Assembly: GCA_045639125.1 (NCBI GenBank)
Contig: JAZUCL010000015.1
Coordinates: forward strand, 29,676-93,675
DNA: 64,000 nt
Origin: JAZUCL01 sp045639125
GTDB lineage: Bacteria; Bacillota; Clostridia; Oscillospirales; QAMX01
Direction of reading: 5' to 3'
Made by a program: the position numbers and the translations under genes. The notes below the pieces were generated by a model. The model was not told the DNA's origin. It did no database searches and worked only from the letters and a program-made list of their open reading frames with translations. Shown one piece after another: positions 44,985-54,510 of the stretch (position 1 is the first letter of the stretch; every line of letters starts with the position of its first letter).

Positions 44985-45878
44985 TTGGGTACTCGAAAAT
45001 CAAATAGTATTTTTAAGTTTACGGTTGAACTCATACGCAGATATTTTTCTGATAATGTATCTAAATCAGGTGCTCAATTTGCATATTTCTTCCTATTTTC
45101 TCTGTTTCCACTTTTAATTTTTATAAATGCACTATTTGGCTATCTTCCTATCGAACTAAATGAGGTTGCACTAATTACAGATGGCTTTATACCAAATGAA
45201 GTGGGAAATATTGTCACTGATTATTTTTCTTATTTAGGGTCAATTAACTCTACCGGCCTTATGTGGACCGGTCTTTTGATGACGCTTTATTTGCTGTCTA
45301 AGGCTGTTAACTCCCTGATTTATTCAATAAATAATATTTATCACTCAAAGCATCGGCGTCACCCTATAATACAGTTTCTAATTGCTGTTTTGTTCTCTGC
45401 TATTCTTATGCTTGCAATATTTCTTACTCTTGTTATTTTAATATTTGGTCGATCATTCCTCACCTTTATTGGCTTATATATTGATATTTCTTCCGCTTCA
45501 GTTACCGCATGGCATTTCCTTCGATTTGTGCTTCTTGCGGCATTCTTCCTCGGTATTTTATTACTGTGCTATGCTGCTTTGCCGAGTGCTCGTATTCGTA
45601 TCCGTGACGCTTTGCCCGGTGCTTGTTTTGCCATGATTGCTTGGATTGGAGTTTCAATTGGTCTTTCCTACTATGTGGAAAATATGGCCAGATTTAGTCT
45701 GCTTTATGGGTCACTTGGTGCAGTAATTGTCTTAATGTTGTGGCTGTATATTACAGGCATAGTCCTTATCTTAGGCAGTGAGGTAAATTATATTCTTATG
45801 ACAATGAGAAGTGAACGTATGATTTCCCAAAGATACGCCGAATGTATAGAGCAGTCAGATAAAGACACGTCTAAATAG
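44985..45878 (+). CDS. YihY/BrkB family membrane protein
   Basis: A 297-residue protein with six membrane helices, matching YihY/virulence factor BrkB (once called RNase BN). Key stretches are SGAQFAYFFLFSLFPLLIF (about residues 27-45) and the C-terminal YGSLGAVIVLMLWLYITG (about 233-250). The family may export lipids or metabolites; the role is not settled. I chose TTG 44985, 11 bases after GGAGG, since the ATG at 44952 lies upstream of the expected transcription start. Confidence 0.85.
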   Translation: MGTRKSNSIFKFTVELIRRYFSDNVSKSGAQFAYFFLFSLFPLLIFINALFGYLPIELNEVALITDGFIPNEVGNIVTDYFSYLGSINSTGLMWTGLLMTLYLLSKAVNSLIYSINNIYHSKHRRHPIIQFLIAVLFSAILMLAIFLTLVILIFGRSFLTFIGLYIDISSASVTAWHFLRFVLLAAFFLGILLLCYAALPSARIRIRDALPGACFAMIAWIGVSIGLSYYVENMARFSLLYGSLGAVIVLMLWLYITGIVLILGSEVNYILMTMRSERMISQRYAECIEQSDKDTSK

Positions 45879-45882
45879 AGTT

Positions 45883-45916
45883 AAAAACCGTCCATTTTGA
45901 AATGGACGGTTTTTTC
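45883..45916. terminator. Bidirectional terminator between YihY gene and flippase gene
   Basis: AAAAACCGTCCATTT (45883-45897) pairs with AAATGGACGGTTTTT (45900-45914), flanked by T on the plus side and A on the other. The genes converge here. Confidence 0.92.
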
Positions 45917-45924
45917 AGTGTCAT

Positions 45925-47565
45925 TTAATTTGCAAAATTCTTCATGTAATTTCCAATACGGTTTCCAAGAGGTAACTGGTCAATTTCGTCTTTTGACAGA
46001 ATATGAAGTTTCAAAACAAAGAAAACATATGCAATTACAGCAACAATTACCGATATTAGTACAGAAATTGTATTTGATGATGTAATAGACAAAACACCAT
46101 AATAAGTTGCGATTGCAGAAATAGCCATTCCTAAAGATGCTAAAAGTGGTTTAAGGAGGTATCGCTTAATAGGTAAACTAAACTTTACTGCACGATACAA
46201 ACTTACAAAGCAGATTGTACAAGCAGTAAGATGGCATACAACCGAGCCGATTGCGGCACCATAAATGTTGATTGACGGAATACGTATAAGACAAGTGTTA
46301 AGAACGATTTTGGTAAGTACACCTATCATTAGTGCAATTGCAGGGATAGTAACCTTACCTACACCTTGCAAACTACCGCAAAGTGTTTGATCCATTGCAG
46401 TGAAAAATACTGCGACAGTTGCTATACAAAACAGTTCCCAACCTAAAGGTGCGTTTGGATATATGAGAAGATAAATCGGCTTTGCAAGGACAATCATACC
46501 GACACAGCAGGGGAGTACAAGAAGAAGTGAAATAAGTATGGAAAAAGAAATTTTGTCTGATGCCTCTTTTTTATCCCCTTTTGCAAGAGAAGATGAAATA
46601 GTCGGTACAAGTACAGTAGAAAAGGCAATATTAAGTGCTAAAGGTAAGTTAGTCAGGGAATCACTTTTTGCAAGCATACCTGACAGACGAACCGCTTCAT
46701 TTGCAAGTTGTGTGACTGTTGGAATTCCCAAAACTCCCGGAATTCCATTTTCAAATGCGGCGGCTATTCCTCTTGTAATAGTTGCCGTATCCACAACTCT
46801 ACCGATTGCCGTAATAATAGAACTAAAAGAAATTGGAATAGATACGGCAAGAATTGTCTTTGATAGACTCCAAAACGAGCCGTGATCTCGTGCCTTATCA
46901 AATGTTAAATCTTTGACTATACCGGCACGTCTACGCAGATAAAATAAGGAAAGATAGGTAAGACTCAATAAAGTTGCAACAGTAGTTGCAAAGTTTGCAC
47001 CTGCTGACATAAACTCAGCAGACATAGAAGTAAGAGCCAAAACAAAAACTATTGTAAGTCCTGACTTAAATACTTGTTCAAGAACTTGTGAACGACTTGT
47101 AGCACGCACGTCACCAAGACCGACAAAGTATCCTCTAATTACGCTCGAGATACAAACGAAAACAATAGACGGTGCTAAGGCACGAAGTGTATAAGAAACG
47201 CCGTCCATTTTAAGAAGATATTTGGCGATAATATCTGCACCAAAGAATAAAGCGGCTGAACATCCTACACCAATTATTATAAAGAGCCGCAATGCTGTTA
47301 GGAAAATGGTATGTGCACGCTCTCTGTCACCTACAGCGACGGCAGCAGAAACGAGTTTTGAAATTGCATTTGGAATACCCACAGAGGATATTGCAAGCAA
47401 AATTGTATACATTTGAAATCCGGCGTTATAGTAGCCGTTTCCAACGTCACCAAAACCATCTATATTTGTAATGACAAGACGATACACAAGTCCCAGTACC
47501 TTCACCATAAGTTGTGAGCCGAGAATTGTCAAAACGCTTGACATAAATACTGATTTTTTATTCAT
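45925..47565 (-). CDS. SpoVB/MurJ-like polysaccharide flippase
   Basis: A 546-residue MOP-superfamily protein with about 14 membrane helices. The N-terminal region with GLVYRLVITNIDGFGDVGNGYYN-type content (shown here as GLVYRLVITN) and SSVGIPNAISKLVS (about residues 61-74) is that of the SpoVB/YtgP group, which flips lipid-linked cell wall or cortex precursors. I chose ATG 47565 over the adjacent TTG; AGGCGG lies upstream. It follows ddh by 34 bases on the same strand. SpoVB versus YtgP identity cannot be settled by eye. Confidence 0.85.
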   Translation of the reverse strand: MNKKSVFMSSVLTILGSQLMVKVLGLVYRLVITNIDGFGDVGNGYYNAGFQMYTILLAISSVGIPNAISKLVSAAVAVGDRERAHTIFLTALRLFIIIGVGCSAALFFGADIIAKYLLKMDGVSYTLRALAPSIVFVCISSVIRGYFVGLGDVRATSRSQVLEQVFKSGLTIVFVLALTSMSAEFMSAGANFATTVATLLSLTYLSLFYLRRRAGIVKDLTFDKARDHGSFWSLSKTILAVSIPISFSSIITAIGRVVDTATITRGIAAAFENGIPGVLGIPTVTQLANEAVRLSGMLAKSDSLTNLPLALNIAFSTVLVPTISSSLAKGDKKEASDKISFSILISLLLVLPCCVGMIVLAKPIYLLIYPNAPLGWELFCIATVAVFFTAMDQTLCGSLQGVGKVTIPAIALMIGVLTKIVLNTCLIRIPSINIYGAAIGSVVCHLTACTICFVSLYRAVKFSLPIKRYLLKPLLASLGMAISAIATYYGVLSITSSNTISVLISVIVAVIAYVFFVLKLHILSKDEIDQLPLGNRIGNYMKNFAN

Positions 47566-47599
47566 CAATAAAACCGCCTGTTTAGTTTACAAATTAGCA

Positions 47600-48583
47600 T
47601 TATAAAAGTTCTTTACGAAGTTTGGCAGGGTCAAGAGGGGAAAGGAGTGCGGGAGCAATATCAAATACAGTTGTACATCCTGTCTTACCCTCTTTTGCAA
47701 GTTTATAGATTGCACGTGCATACGCTATCAAAACGCTTGACGTAAATTCAGGGTTTGAGTCAAGTTTTAATGAGTATTCAATTATGTGCTTTGCACCACT
47801 GCCTGAAACTCCACTTCTTATAACAAAACCGCCGTGAGGCATTGTGCTGTGATCCCGTATAAACTCATCATTTGATATAAAATGAACAGTTGTGTCGTAA
47901 TCAGCAAAATAGTTTGGCATCGTAACGATTTCCTGCTCAACTTTTTGTGCATCAGCACCTTCTTTTAGAACTACATAACAAACTCTTGTGTGCTTTTGAC
48001 GAGTCGTTAATGACGGATTTTCGCCGCTTCTTGCGGCATTAACTGACTCCTCAACAGGAACTGTGTACTGCTTTGCATCTAAAACTCCGTCAATACGTCT
48101 TATTGCGTCACTATGTCCCTGACTTACACCTTTACCCCAAAAAGTATAATCCTTACCATCTGGTAAAATTGCTCCGCCCATCATTCGATTTACTGAAAAC
48201 AGTCCCGGATCCCAGCCAACGCTGATAATACCGATATGTCCGCTTTCTTTGAGAACGTTGTCCATCGCATCAAAATACTCAGGGATTTTTGCATGAGTAT
48301 CAAAACTATCCACTGTATTAAAATACTTTGCATATTCAGGACCTTGTACAGGCAGATCGGTTGCAGAACCACCGCATAAAATCAATACATCAATTTCGTC
48401 CTTATGTTCTTTTGCACGTTCAGCCGCGTATACTTTTACACCATTATTTAGAGGTTTTACGGTATTTGGTGGACGGCGAGTAAAAATTGCTGTAAGTTCC
48501 ATATCCTCTGTCTTTGATATAGCAAGTTCAGCACCACGACCAAGATTACCGTAGCCCATAAGTCCAATTTTAATTTTATTCAT
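47600..48583 (-). CDS. ddh: meso-Diaminopimelate D-dehydrogenase
   Basis: A 327-residue NADPH enzyme making meso-diaminopimelate in one step from tetrahydrodipicolinate. It begins MNKIKIGLMGYGNLGRG with the nucleotide loop GYGNLG (about residues 9-14). The substrate-binding region SVGWDPGLFSVNR (about 141-153) and HGGFVIRSG (about 253-261) are clear. I chose ATG at 48583 with GGAGATGG upstream; longer in-frame starts overlap the promoter. With lysA it implies a DAP-based wall and lysine synthesis by the dehydrogenase route. Confidence 0.95.
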   Translation of the reverse strand: MNKIKIGLMGYGNLGRGAELAISKTEDMELTAIFTRRPPNTVKPLNNGVKVYAAERAKEHKDEIDVLILCGGSATDLPVQGPEYAKYFNTVDSFDTHAKIPEYFDAMDNVLKESGHIGIISVGWDPGLFSVNRMMGGAILPDGKDYTFWGKGVSQGHSDAIRRIDGVLDAKQYTVPVEESVNAARSGENPSLTTRQKHTRVCYVVLKEGADAQKVEQEIVTMPNYFADYDTTVHFISNDEFIRDHSTMPHGGFVIRSGVSGSGAKHIIEYSLKLDSNPEFTSSVLIAYARAIYKLAKEGKTGCTTVFDIAPALLSPLDPAKLRKELL

Positions 48584-48625
48584 ATAAACCATCTCCATAT
48601 ATGTTAGTTTTGAATTAACACCATT

Positions 48626-48654
48626 ATTATACACGTATTATTGACAATTGTCGA
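48626..48654 (-). promoter_or_regulatory. Sigma-A promoter of ddh
   Basis: Minus strand TCGACA (48654-48649), 17-bp spacer, TATAAT (48631-48626). The -35 lies in the palindrome GACAATTGTC. Confidence 0.65.
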
Positions 48655-48710
48655 GGATTTAGGAAAGATTTTTCAAAATCCTTAAAATTTTCTAATGTAA
48701 ATTCTTATGA

Positions 48711-48739
48711 TTGCTATTTTCCTAATTTAATGTTACACT
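48711..48739 (+). promoter_or_regulatory. Extended -10 promoter of the dus gene
   Basis: TTGCTA (48711-48716), 17 bp, TACACT (48734-48739) preceded by TGT, an extended -10. The leader is about 25 bases. Confidence 0.55.
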
Positions 48740-48768
48740 ATAAGTATGTTTTTATGGAGGAATTGAAT

Positions 48769-49785
48769 TTGAAGATTGGAAATGTAGATATAAACGGTTA
48801 TCTTGCGTTAGCACCAATGGCAGGTGTAACCGACAAAGCCTTTCGTCAAATTTGCATTGAATGTGGTGCGAATTTGACATATACGGAAATGGTAAGTGCA
48901 AAGGGTCTTAAATATCAGGATAAAAAAACTGCAAAACTTCTTGAATTGTCTGATAACGAACATCCTGCTGCAGCCCAAATTTTTGGTTCGGACCCTGAAA
49001 ATATACGACAAACCGTTTCTCTTGCAACGGAAATAGCAAAGGCAGATATTCTTGATATAAATATGGGTTGCCCTGCACCTAAAATTACATCAAATGGTGA
49101 TGGCAGTGCTCTAATGAAAAATCCAAAACTTGCAGGTGAATGTGTAGCGGCGGCTGTCGGTGGTCTTAGAGAAAACGGAATAGAGGCACCTGTAACTGTA
49201 AAAATGCGTATCGGTTGGGATAGCGATTCGATAAATGCAGTAGATTTTGCGAAAATTTGTGAAGAAAACGGTGCAGCAGCACTGTGCGTACATGGACGCA
49301 CTCGTGAACAACAGTATTCAGGTCAGGCAAATTGGGACGAGATTGCAAAAGTCGTTGAGGCAGTGTCTGTTCCGGTTATCGCAAATGGTGATGTATTTGA
49401 GCCTGAAGATGCTATACGAATTTTGAACCATACAAAAGCAAAAATGTGTATGATAGGACGTGGCGTATTAGGAAGTCCGTGGATTTTTTCTCGTGCAAAC
49501 GCAGCACTAAATGGTAGTAAAATTCCGCCTCCTCCAAGCATTTCAGAGCGTTTTGATATTGCCGCCAGGCAGATTGAATTGACTTGTCAGCAAAAAGGTG
49601 AGCACATCGGTATGTTGGAGGCTCGAAAACATTTGATTTGGTACTTAAAGGGTATGCGTGGTACTTCAAGTTTCAAAAATGATTTCTCACGGCTGACGAG
49701 CCGTGCACAGATGTATGAGATTATTGCTCACATTAAACAAGAGGACGAGAGAGGAAGGTGGAACGATTGGCAGACGATGCATTGA
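48769..49785 (+). CDS. dusB: tRNA-dihydrouridine synthase
   Basis: A 338-residue FMN enzyme reducing uridines in tRNA loops. LAPMAGVTDKAFR (about residues 12-24), the region DINMGCPAPKI (about 98-108) and the catalytic-site stretch VKMRIGWD (about 143-150) are standard. I chose TTG 48769, eight bases after GGAGG (48756-48760); an upstream ATG lies in the promoter area. The 3' end overlaps the ECF sigma gene by 28 bases. DusB is the usual Firmicutes name; subfamily not proven. Confidence 0.92.
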   Translation: MKIGNVDINGYLALAPMAGVTDKAFRQICIECGANLTYTEMVSAKGLKYQDKKTAKLLELSDNEHPAAAQIFGSDPENIRQTVSLATEIAKADILDINMGCPAPKITSNGDGSALMKNPKLAGECVAAAVGGLRENGIEAPVTVKMRIGWDSDSINAVDFAKICEENGAAALCVHGRTREQQYSGQANWDEIAKVVEAVSVPVIANGDVFEPEDAIRILNHTKAKMCMIGRGVLGSPWIFSRANAALNGSKIPPPPSISERFDIAARQIELTCQQKGEHIGMLEARKHLIWYLKGMRGTSSFKNDFSRLTSRAQMYEIIAHIKQEDERGRWNDWQTMH

Positions 49786-50381
49786 TTGCTCATATTAAAA
49801 ACGGTAATATTGATGCGTTTGAGGAAATAATTCATGAATTTGAAAAGCCTGTATTCAACTTGGCTTTACGATATTCCGGCAACGCACATGATGCATATGA
49901 CATTTCACAAGATGTATTTTTACGTGTTTATCAGAATATTGATACATTCAAAGGGCAAAGTAAATTTTCCACTTGGCTTTTCCAACTTGCAACGAATATT
50001 TGTATTGATTTCTGTCGAAAAAACTCACGTCGAAAAGAAGTTAGTATGGTTATATCTGATGATGAGGGAAATGAAAGTGAACTTAACTTTCCTGATATAT
50101 CCGCCTCTCCTGAAAATATACATGATGATAGACAACTTCGTGAAGATCTTGCAAAGTGTATTGATAAACTTAGTGACGAACATCGTTTAGTACTCGTACT
50201 TCGTGACATTGATGGCCTGTCATATAAAGAAATTAGTGATATACTCAATATGGAGCAGGGGACAGTGAAGTCACGACTATTTCGTGCAAGAGAAAAACTT
50301 AGAAATATTATGATAAAATCAGGGAACTTTTCTGAGTATGTTTCGTCTTATAGTGCAAAGGGAGGTGAACGACATGACTGA
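49758..50381 (+). CDS. ECF-type RNA polymerase sigma factor
   Basis: A 207-residue sigma-70 family factor. Region 2 (about 18-90) includes DAYDISQDVFLRVYQN (about 44-59) and FSTWLFQLATN (about 70-80). Region 4 (about 130-185) has the helix-turn-helix LSYKEISDILNMEQGTVKSRL. This SigW-like type is held inactive by the next gene's anti-sigma. The start is GTG 49758; TTG 49767 is an alternative, both inside dusB. The gene overlaps its anti-sigma by eight bases. Confidence 0.92.
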   Translation: MERLADDALIAHIKNGNIDAFEEIIHEFEKPVFNLALRYSGNAHDAYDISQDVFLRVYQNIDTFKGQSKFSTWLFQLATNICIDFCRKNSRRKEVSMVISDDEGNESELNFPDISASPENIHDDRQLREDLAKCIDKLSDEHRLVLVLRDIDGLSYKEISDILNMEQGTVKSRLFRAREKLRNIMIKSGNFSEYVSSYSAKGGERHD

Positions 50382-51135
50382 AAGTTTTGACTGTAAGACA
50401 GCAGAGCAATCTATTAGTGCTTATGTTGACGGCGAACTAAATGAAAGCGAGTGTGAACGTCTAACAGCACATTTAAATACTTGTGTGTCATGCCGTGAGT
50501 TCCTCAACTTCATGCGTTTTATGATAGATGGAGTAACAAAAACTGCAGTTGAACCGCCTATGAATCTATGTGATGACATTATGGCAAAAGTTCGCACTGA
50601 AAATGTTACACCCATTTCGAAGAAAAAGGGCAGTTTTTTGACTCTTATCAAAGGTCGCACAATTACCTATGTGGTGGCTGCTGCTTGTGCTATTATACTT
50701 CTATCTCCTACAATTATGGATATGGTTTTTGACAAAACACAGAATCCAAACGACATGCCTCAAGCCATATCTGCTGACTTTGAAGCCACTACTGAGTCTA
50801 TAAAATCAAGAAATTTAGTTGATTATTCCTATGTCCTCACCGAACATGAGTATAATACACTTGATGAATTGCCGGTTATTCATACAAACGGAACTTATCG
50901 TGCTATTATTATGTTTACAGGAAGTGAATTACCAAAAGAAGTTGTCGAAACAGTTGGAATTTCAAACGATTTAAGTGAATCATTTTTGGAAGTTGACGAG
51001 TTAAAGTCGATTGAACTTCTTGAATGTGCAAAAGATTTGGGTATCTCTCTTTCAATATTTGATGATGTACACAAGTACCCAAAACTCAGTGCAAGTTCAA
51101 ATAAATTTCTTTTTTATTTCTCTATCAACAAATAA
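50374..51135 (+). CDS. Zinc-finger anti-sigma factor
   Basis: A 253-residue protein: N-terminal zf-HC2 domain (about 1-50) with the metal ligands in HLNTCVSC (H-x3-C-x2-C, about residues 33-40), one membrane helix (about 92-110), and an extracytoplasmic domain. It probably binds the sigma factor encoded just upstream until stress triggers proteolysis. The ATG at 50374 has a near-perfect GGGAGGTGA; an upstream in-frame ATG at 50338 lies in the sigma gene. The extracytoplasmic part matches no family I recognise. Confidence 0.88.
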   Translation: MTESFDCKTAEQSISAYVDGELNESECERLTAHLNTCVSCREFLNFMRFMIDGVTKTAVEPPMNLCDDIMAKVRTENVTPISKKKGSFLTLIKGRTITYVVAAACAIILLSPTIMDMVFDKTQNPNDMPQAISADFEATTESIKSRNLVDYSYVLTEHEYNTLDELPVIHTNGTYRAIIMFTGSELPKEVVETVGISNDLSESFLEVDELKSIELLECAKDLGISLSIFDDVHKYPKLSASSNKFLFYFSINK

Positions 51136-51144
51136 TTGAAACTT

Positions 51145-51188
51145 TACCGCTGTATTAGGTCTAAAAACCGTTGACAGCGGTATTTCTT
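51145..51188 (+). terminator. Terminator after sigma/anti-sigma genes
   Basis: TACCGCTGT (51145-51153) and ACAGCGGTA (51174-51182) pair across a 20-base loop, followed by TTTC. Confidence 0.6.
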
Positions 51189-51220
51189 CATATTTGGGTG
51201 GGAAAATCAGTATTAACCTC

Positions 51221-51249
51221 TTTACATTTTCGATAAGTCTGTGTATAAT
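51221..51249 (+). promoter_or_regulatory. Sigma-A promoter of the cysteine-synthase-like gene
   Basis: TTTACA (51221-51226), 17 bp, TATAAT (51244-51249). Confidence 0.8.
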
Positions 51250-51305
51250 ATTATGTAAGTGTTTTCTTCGCTGGCATAATTTTTTAAGTAGGAATTGATG
51301 TTTTA

Positions 51306-52298
51306 ATGAGAAATTTCGATGATTTAACGGCACTGATTTCAAATACGCCTTTAATTGAAATCTTATATTCGTATAAAGGCGTGGTCCGCCGTATATTTGC
51401 TAAGGCAGAATATTTTAATATGACAGGCAGCATCAAAGATAGAGTAGCACTTCATATCTTAAAAAAAGCGTATGAAAGCGGTACTATTTCGCCAACAGAT
51501 TGTATTGCAGAAGCGACAAGTGGAAATACGGGAATTTCATTTTCTGCAGTTGGTAAATATCTCGGTCATAATGTTGTTATCTATATGCCTGATTGGATGA
51601 CAGTTGAGCGTATAAACTTGATGAAGAGTTATGGTGCAGAAGTTCGCCTCGTTTCAGTGGAAGAAGGCGGATTTTTAGGTTCAATTGCAAAGGCGGAGGA
51701 ACTTGCAAAAAATGGCGGTGTATTTCTACCACAACAGTTTTCAAATGATGACAACACTCAAACTCATTATTTGACAACAGGTGTTGAAATTCTAAACCAA
51801 CTTAAAGCAATAGGACGTGTGCCTGATACGGTAGTTGCAGGTGTTGGCACAGGCGGTACAATTATGGGTATCGGTAAACGTCTTAAAGAGGCAAATCCGT
51901 CATGTAAGGTTCATCCACTTGAGCCAGCAAATTCTCCAACATTGTCAACAGGATATAAGGTGGGTAAACATCGTATTTACGGTATATCTGATGAGTTTAT
52001 CCCTGATATTGTCAAGTTAAATGAGATTGATTCTGTTATATCGGTTGATGATAGTGACGCTATAAATATGTCACAAAAACTTTCTCGTGAACTTGGTATT
52101 GGCGTTGGTGTTTCCGGTGGTGCGAACTTCCTCGGTGCAGTTTTAGCAGGAATAGATAATCCTGATGCTACCGTTGTCACAGTTTTTGCAGACGATAATA
52201 AGAAATATCTTTCTACCGACTACTCGAAGGAACAGAAGATTGAGGATAATTTTATTTCGAAAGATATAGAACTTCTTGAAGTAAAAACATATCGTTAA
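51306..52298 (+). CDS. PLP-dependent cysteine-synthase-family enzyme
   Basis: A 330-residue fold-type II PLP enzyme. The Schiff-base lysine is K44 in TGSIKDR, the substrate loop is TSGNTG (71-76), and the phosphate-binding GTGGT lies at about 180-184. This is the CysK/CysM group that makes cysteine from O-acetylserine and sulfide, but some members act on other amino acids, and it lacks neighbours such as cysE. The ATG lacks a strong ribosome site (AGGA is 14 bases away). It is monocistronic. Confidence 0.85.
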   Translation: MRNFDDLTALISNTPLIEILYSYKGVVRRIFAKAEYFNMTGSIKDRVALHILKKAYESGTISPTDCIAEATSGNTGISFSAVGKYLGHNVVIYMPDWMTVERINLMKSYGAEVRLVSVEEGGFLGSIAKAEELAKNGGVFLPQQFSNDDNTQTHYLTTGVEILNQLKAIGRVPDTVVAGVGTGGTIMGIGKRLKEANPSCKVHPLEPANSPTLSTGYKVGKHRIYGISDEFIPDIVKLNEIDSVISVDDSDAINMSQKLSRELGIGVGVSGGANFLGAVLAGIDNPDATVVTVFADDNKKYLSTDYSKEQKIEDNFISKDIELLEVKTYR

Positions 52299-52352
52299 AT
52301 TTACATAGATGATATTATCATCTGTTTTTTAATCAGTAAATAAATTTAATAT

Positions 52353-52399
52353 AAAAACAAAACTGACTTCATTTTTCAAACGAAGTCAGTTTTGTTTTT
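52353..52399. terminator. Bidirectional terminator between cysteine-synthase-like gene and sigG
   Basis: An 18-bp perfect stem (52353-52370 with 52382-52399; ends AAAAACAAAACTGACTTC and its complement) around an 11-base loop. A/T tails serve both converging genes. Confidence 0.93.
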
Positions 52400-52416
52400 A
52401 TTGTAGTTTGGATATA

Positions 52417-53187
52417 TTATATCTGCTTTTTTATTCGTGCTAATGCACCTTTTTCAAGACGTGATACTTGTGCTTGTGATATTCCAACTTCGTTTGCCAC
52501 CTCTGTCTGTGTTCGACCTTCTGTAAATCTAAGAGCAAGTATATGCCTCTCTCTTTGAGATAGTTTCCCGATTGCATCTTTAAGTGCAATACGATCAAGC
52601 CATAATTCGTCTGTATTTTGCGTATCACGGACTTGATCCATAACGCATACAGAATCTGCTGTGTCTGAATAAAGTGGCTCAAAAAGTGATACAGGCTCAA
52701 CTATAGCGTCAAGGGCAAATACTATTTCCTCTCTTGGCATCTCCATAATTTTTGCAAGTTCCTCGATGGTTGGGTCACGGGAATTTTCGTTGATGAATTT
52801 TTCCTTTGCCTGCATTGCTCGATACGCAGTATCTCTAAGGGATCTGCTTACACGTATTGCACTATTGTCACGTAGATACCTACGGATTTCTCCAATAATC
52901 ATTGGAACGGCATAGGTGGAAAATCGAACATTTTGTGATAAATCGAAATTATCAATAGACTTGATTAGTCCAATACACCCAACTTGGAACAAATCGTCTA
53001 CCATCTCACCTCTGTTTAGAAAACGCTGAATAACGCTTAGTACAAGCCGCAAATTTCCTGAAATCAATTCTTCTCTTGCTGAGATTTCACCCTCCTTATA
53101 GGCAAGTAAAAGCGTATTTATTTCCTGATTGGACAACACCTTCAATTTTGACGTATTTACACCGCAAATTTCGACCTTGTTGTGCAT
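52417..53187 (-). CDS. sigG: Sporulation sigma factor SigG
   Basis: A 256-residue sigma factor that switches on late forespore genes. It opens MHNKVEICGVNTSKLKVL, the SigG N-terminus, and carries region 2.3-2.4 residues RFSTYAVPMIIGEIRRYL (about residues 93-110) and region 4 with TQTEVANEVGISQAQVS. I chose the ATG at 53187 with AGGAGG upstream; a longer frame to 53217 overlaps the ribosome site and promoter. A sigma-F-type promoter lies just upstream, so it need not depend on dinB transcription. Confidence 0.95.
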   Translation of the reverse strand: MHNKVEICGVNTSKLKVLSNQEINTLLLAYKEGEISAREELISGNLRLVLSVIQRFLNRGEMVDDLFQVGCIGLIKSIDNFDLSQNVRFSTYAVPMIIGEIRRYLRDNSAIRVSRSLRDTAYRAMQAKEKFINENSRDPTIEELAKIMEMPREEIVFALDAIVEPVSLFEPLYSDTADSVCVMDQVRDTQNTDELWLDRIALKDAIGKLSQRERHILALRFTEGRTQTEVANEVGISQAQVSRLEKGALARIKKQI

Positions 53188-53215
53188 AGTAAACCTCCTG
53201 CAAACGTATGGTCTC

Positions 53216-53244
53216 ATTATTTCCTTGCGGTTGTTTATTCATAC
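53216..53244 (-). promoter_or_regulatory. Candidate sigma-F promoter of sigG
   Basis: Minus strand GTATG (53244-53240) matches the GHATR -35, then 15 bp, then GGAAATAAT (53224-53216), which fits GGNNANNNT. The transcript would start about 20 bases before the ATG. Confidence 0.55.
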
Positions 53245-53258
53245 TGTATCTTACAAAT

Positions 53259-54491
53259 TTAATGAAGAATATCCCTTGCCTGATCTCCTATATGACAACT
53301 CCAATTCTCGCAAAATACTGTTGCGTGTCTAAGGACTTTTGAACCGTATTTTTCCTGTAACTTGTCCATTGTACTGTCAAGTTTTTCAAGTTTTACACGC
53401 TTATTTTCATCGGTAAATAAATTTAGTTGTTCAGGCAAATCACCACAACTTAAATCGGTTAATCGAAGTCCAATACTTCTGACAGGTACAAGCCAATGAT
53501 ATGAAGTATCAAAGAGATGTTGTGCCGTATCTGCAAGTTCTTTTGTAATATTAGAAGGACGAGTTAAACGACACTGTCGTTCATAGGTGCGTAAAAGTGA
53601 GGACGACTCACGAACATGAATTGCCAACGTACTACCCTTTAATTTCTGTGCTCTTAAACGTGAACCAACTTGTTCTGCAAGTGCAATAAACACCATACGT
53701 ACATCATCACGATTACTCAAATCACGAGGCGTTGTCATGCTGTTGCCAATAGATTTGACAATAGGCTGTGCATAAGACGGCACAACAGGGGAGTTGTCAA
53801 GACCATTTGCATTATTCCATAGTGTAACTCCGTTTTTGCCTGCAATTTTCTCAATAGAAGTACAGTCACAATTTGCAAGAGCACCTATTGTATTTATACC
53901 ATATTTTGCAAACATACGTCTATTCGACGGTCCAACATACAAAAGTGCATCAAGAGGCAAGTTCCATACATTTGTTCTGTAATTCTTTTGCGTAATTTTC
54001 GTGTAAGCATCAGGTTTTTTCATATCACTGCCAAGTTTTGCAAACACTTTATTCCAACTTATGCCGGCAGATGCGGTTATGCCAATCTCTTTTTTTATTC
54101 TCATTAGAATTTCTTTTGCAACTAACTCACCGCTGTCAAATAATCGCATACTGCCTGATACATCAAGCCACGCCTCATCGATACCAAATGATTCTACAAG
54201 ATCAGTATAATTTTCGTATATTTTCCTTGCGTATGCTGAAATTTGCACATACAAATCGTAATGGGGAGAAAGAAGCACAAGATTTGGGCATTTTTGTTGT
54301 GCTTTCCATATTGCCTCTCCCGTCTGCACCCCAAACTTTCTTGCAACATAGTTCTTGGCAAGAATAATGCCGTGCCGTGCTGATTTATCACCTACAACAG
54401 CAACAGGTTTATCAATAAGTTCAGGATGAGATAAAAGTTCTACTGATGCAAAAAAGTTATTCATATCAACATGGAGAATAGTTCGTTCCAA
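53259..54491 (-). CDS. dinB: DNA polymerase IV (DinB), SOS-regulated
   Basis: A 410-residue Y-family translesion polymerase. The N-terminus (ILHVDMNNFFASVE) has the first catalytic Asp, and SFGIDEAWLDVS (about residues 103-114) has the second Asp-Glu pair. The helix-hairpin-helix and little-finger domains fill the rest. The start is TTG at 54491 with AAAGAGGTG ten bases upstream. A LexA box sits in its leader. It separates sigE from sigG, which are usually neighbours. Confidence 0.95.
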   Translation of the reverse strand: MERTILHVDMNNFFASVELLSHPELIDKPVAVVGDKSARHGIILAKNYVARKFGVQTGEAIWKAQQKCPNLVLLSPHYDLYVQISAYARKIYENYTDLVESFGIDEAWLDVSGSMRLFDSGELVAKEILMRIKKEIGITASAGISWNKVFAKLGSDMKKPDAYTKITQKNYRTNVWNLPLDALLYVGPSNRRMFAKYGINTIGALANCDCTSIEKIAGKNGVTLWNNANGLDNSPVVPSYAQPIVKSIGNSMTTPRDLSNRDDVRMVFIALAEQVGSRLRAQKLKGSTLAIHVRESSSLLRTYERQCRLTRPSNITKELADTAQHLFDTSYHWLVPVRSIGLRLTDLSCGDLPEQLNLFTDENKRVKLEKLDSTMDKLQEKYGSKVLRHATVFCENWSCHIGDQARDILH

Positions 54492-54510
54492 TACAATACA
54501 CCTCTTTACT

